Below are positions 61,801 to 64,000 of a stretch of DNA of 64,000 bases, one piece after another (the stretch's first letter is position 1; each line of letters opens with the position of its first letter). Both the position numbers and the translations under genes were made by a program. The stretch covers positions 62,001-126,000 of the forward strand of contig CAVXKT010000011.1 in NCBI GenBank assembly GCA_963762525.1, written 5' to 3'. Source of the DNA: DATFDN01 sp963762525. Lineage in GTDB: Bacteria > Pseudomonadota > Alphaproteobacteria > Acetobacterales > Acetobacteraceae. The notes beneath the pieces were generated by a model, which ran no database searches, had not been told where the DNA came from, and worked only from the letters and a program-made list of their open reading frames with translations.

Positions 61801-64000
61801 TGAACGTCGTCTCCGCCCCGAAGGTGCTCGCCGATTCGGCGGTGCTCGTCGCCCCGGGCGGCGCCATCATGCCGGACAGTCCGCATCGGTTCATCAATCG
61901 CGAGCTGTCCTGGCTCGACTTTAATCATCGCGTGGTGGAGGAGGCGGAGAATTCCCGCCATCCGCTGCTGGAGCGGGTCCGCTTCATCTCCATCAGCGCG
62001 TCGAACCTCGATGAGTTCTACTCGGTTCGCGTCGCCGGCCTGATGGGCCAAGCGAAGGCGGGTTTGAGCACGCTCTCGCCCGACGGACGCACGCCGGCGC
62101 AGCAACTGGCCGAGGTGAAGGTGCGCGCCGAGGGGCTGCTTGACGACCAACGCCGGGTGTGGGCCGAGCTGCGCGGACTGCTGCGCGATGCGGGGATCGA
62201 GACCTGCGAGCCCGCGCAGCTTGGCGCCGAGGACCTGGCCTGGCTGGAGGCGTGGTTCATGGACCGCGTATTTCCGGTGCTGACGCCGCTCGCCATCGAC
62301 CCGGCGCATCCGTTCCCGTTCATCCCCAATCGGGGCCTGGTGATGGCGCTGCGCATGGCGCGCGCGGCGGACGGAACCACGATGCGGGCGCTGATCCCGC
62401 TGCCGTCGCAAGTGGAGCGGTTCGTGCGCCTGCCGTCGCGGCCGGACGCGCGGATACGCTTCGTGATGCTGGAGGCCGTGGTCGGTCGGTTCCTCTCGCG
62501 GCTGTTCCGCGACTTCCGCATCCTCGGCCACGGCCTGTTCCGGCTGATCCGCGACACCGACGTCGAGTTCGAGGAGGAGGCGGAAGACCTCGTGCGCTCC
62601 TACGAAACGGCGCTGAAGCGCCGGCGGCGGGGCGTCGTCATCCATCTCAGCCTGAGTGCCGACATGCCGCGCGAGTTGCGCGATCTGGTGGCCGCCGAGT
62701 TGCACGCCGAACCCGAGGCGATCCACATCCAGGGCGGGATCCTGGGCGTCGCCGATTTGCGGCAATTGATCGTGGATGACCGGCCGGACCTGCAATTTCC
62801 GCCCTACACGCCGCGCTTTCCCGAACGCATCCGCGATTTCGGCGGCGACTGCTTCGCCGCCATCCGCGCCAAGGACATCATCGTCCACCATCCGTTCGAG
62901 AGCTTCGACGTGGTGGTGCAATTCCTTCGCCAGGCGGCGCGCGACCCGACGGTGATCGCGGTCAAGCAGACGCTCTACCGCACCAGCCACGACAGCCCGA
63001 TCGTGAAGGCGCTGATCGAGGCGGCCGAGGCCGGCAAGGCGGTGACGGCGGTGGTGGAACTGCGCGCCCGCTTCGACGAGGAGGCGAATATCCACTTGGC
63101 GCGGGCGCTGGAGGCGGCGGGCGTGCAGGTGGTGTTCGGCTTCGCCGGGCTGAAGACCCACGCCAAGCTGTCGTTGGTGGTGCGGCGCGAGGGCCTCAAC
63201 GTGCGCTCCTATGCGCATTTCGGCACCGGGAACTACCACCCGATCACCGCGCGCGAACTATGCCGATCTGAGCTTCTTCACCACCGATCCCGACCTCACG
63301 CGCGACGCCGCCCGGCTGTTCAACTACCTGACCGGCTACGCGCAGCCCGAGCGGCTGGACGCGCTGGCGTTCTCGCCGCTCAATTTGCGAACCGCGCTGG
63401 AGGAGCTGATCGGGGGCGAGATCGCGTTCGCCCGCGCCGGCCGGCCGGCGACCATCTGGCTCAAGCTGAACAGCCTGGTGGACGAGGCGCTGATCGATGC
63501 CCTCTATCGCGCTTCCGCCGCCGGGGTGAAGGTGATGGGCGTGGTGCGCGGCATCTGCTGCCTGCGTCCCGGCATTGCCGGACTTTCCGAGAACATCCGC
63601 ATCAAGTCGATCGTCGGCCGGTTCCTTGAGCACAGCCGCATCTGCGTGTTCGGCAACGGCCATCCGCTGCCCGGCCGGCACGCGCTGGTCTATATCAGCA
63701 GCGCCGATTGGATGGTCCGCAACATGGATTGGCGCGTCGAAACGCTGGTGCCGATCCACAACCCGACCGTGCATGCGCAGGTTCTCGATCAGATCATGGT
63801 GGTGAACCTGAAGGATTCGATGCAGTCATGGGAGCTGCGCGGCGACGGCGCCTGGCGTCGCGTACCGGCCGGGCAAGCGGGTCGTCTCGGCTCACGACTA
63901 CTTCATGACCAACCCCTCGCTGTCCGGCCGCGGCTCGGCGTTGCACGGTCCGGTGAGAGCACGCTGCGGCGCGCCGGCCCGACCGCCTCAATCAGGATTA
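61801..64000 (+). CDS. ppk1: Polyphosphate kinase 1 (two frameshifts, open at the window edge)
   Basis: About 730 codons. The N-domain 'INRELSWLDFNHRVVEEA', then 'SISASNLDEFYSVRVAGLMG', 'VKQTLYRTSHDSPIVKALIE', 'FGFAGLKTHAKLSLVVRREG' and 'YAHFGTGNYHPITAR' with the phospho-His, 'DLSFFTTDPDLTRDAARLFN', 'GFGNGHPLPG'-like 'CVFGNGHPLPGRHALVYISS', and 'YFMTNPSLSGRGSALHG' at the end. It makes polyphosphate from ATP. Extra bases near 63260 and 63875 shift the frame. No stop is reached before base 64000, so the 3' end may be incomplete. Start ATG 61801 (or 61870). Confidence 0.94.

Overview
The window is about 64 kb of GC-rich, gene-dense DNA from an alphaproteobacterium. The evidence is the split F1-only atpHAGDC operon, the codon bias, and the gene content (Der, FabD/FabG/AcpP/FabF, GluQ, Ppk1, many CaiB/BaiF CoA-transferases). 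A Rhodospirillales/Acetobacteraceae-like, probably uncultivated methylotroph fits best, but the lineage is an inference. There is no rRNA, tRNA, insertion sequence, prophage or CRISPR array that I can see.

Layout. 1-5.4 kb: the 3' end of a TauD-type dioxygenase, then the leftward F1 ATP synthase operon. 5.5-8.7 kb: leftward pgl, MFS and CaiB genes. 8.9-20 kb: a lanthanide-type methanol dehydrogenase locus. The rightward run is xoxF, cytochrome c, xoxJ and a CXXCW rhodanese-like gene. It is flanked by leftward genes for a quinoprotein-associated metallohydrolase and SoxYZ-like carrier, and by a leftward set for an ABC exporter, a beta-propeller and a substrate-binding protein. 20-26.9 kb: genes of tetrahydromethanopterin/methanofuran-type cofactor synthesis (MfnB, a FolB-like aldolase, a kinase, a flavoprotein, a pterin-synthase-like protein, DUF447, an MfnF-like ATPase, a HisA-like protein), ending with fae. 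Together 9-27 kb covers oxidation of methanol to formaldehyde, capture of formaldehyde by Fae, and part of the synthesis of the C1 carrier. The dehydrogenase, cyclohydrolase and formyltransferase steps and the pqq genes are not in the window.

27-39 kb: two SDRs, an incomplete NMT1-type ABC transporter, a J-domain protein, a carotenoid oxygenase under an apparent TetR-type switch, CoA-transferase, enoyl-CoA hydratase, a radical SAM gene and a secreted protein of unknown function. 39-52 kb: der, another CaiB/thiolase/DUF35 acyl-CoA set, an HpcH-type aldolase, a KefB-like antiporter, MFS/VOC/DUF4387/AtuA genes and proline iminopeptidase. 52-56 kb: a MetE-like gene with an internal deletion, and fabF-acpP-fabG-fabD. 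56-64 kb: an esterase, a quinone reductase, a Crp/Fnr regulator, gluQ, a carboxylesterase, SCO1 and PCu(A)C copper chaperones, and ppk1, which runs to the edge.

A caution applies throughout. Roughly 40 frameshifts interrupt genes that are otherwise well conserved. Almost all have the polarity of a single extra base, and they are densest between 16.9 and 23.5 kb. I treat them as probable consensus errors rather than gene decay and annotate the genes across them.
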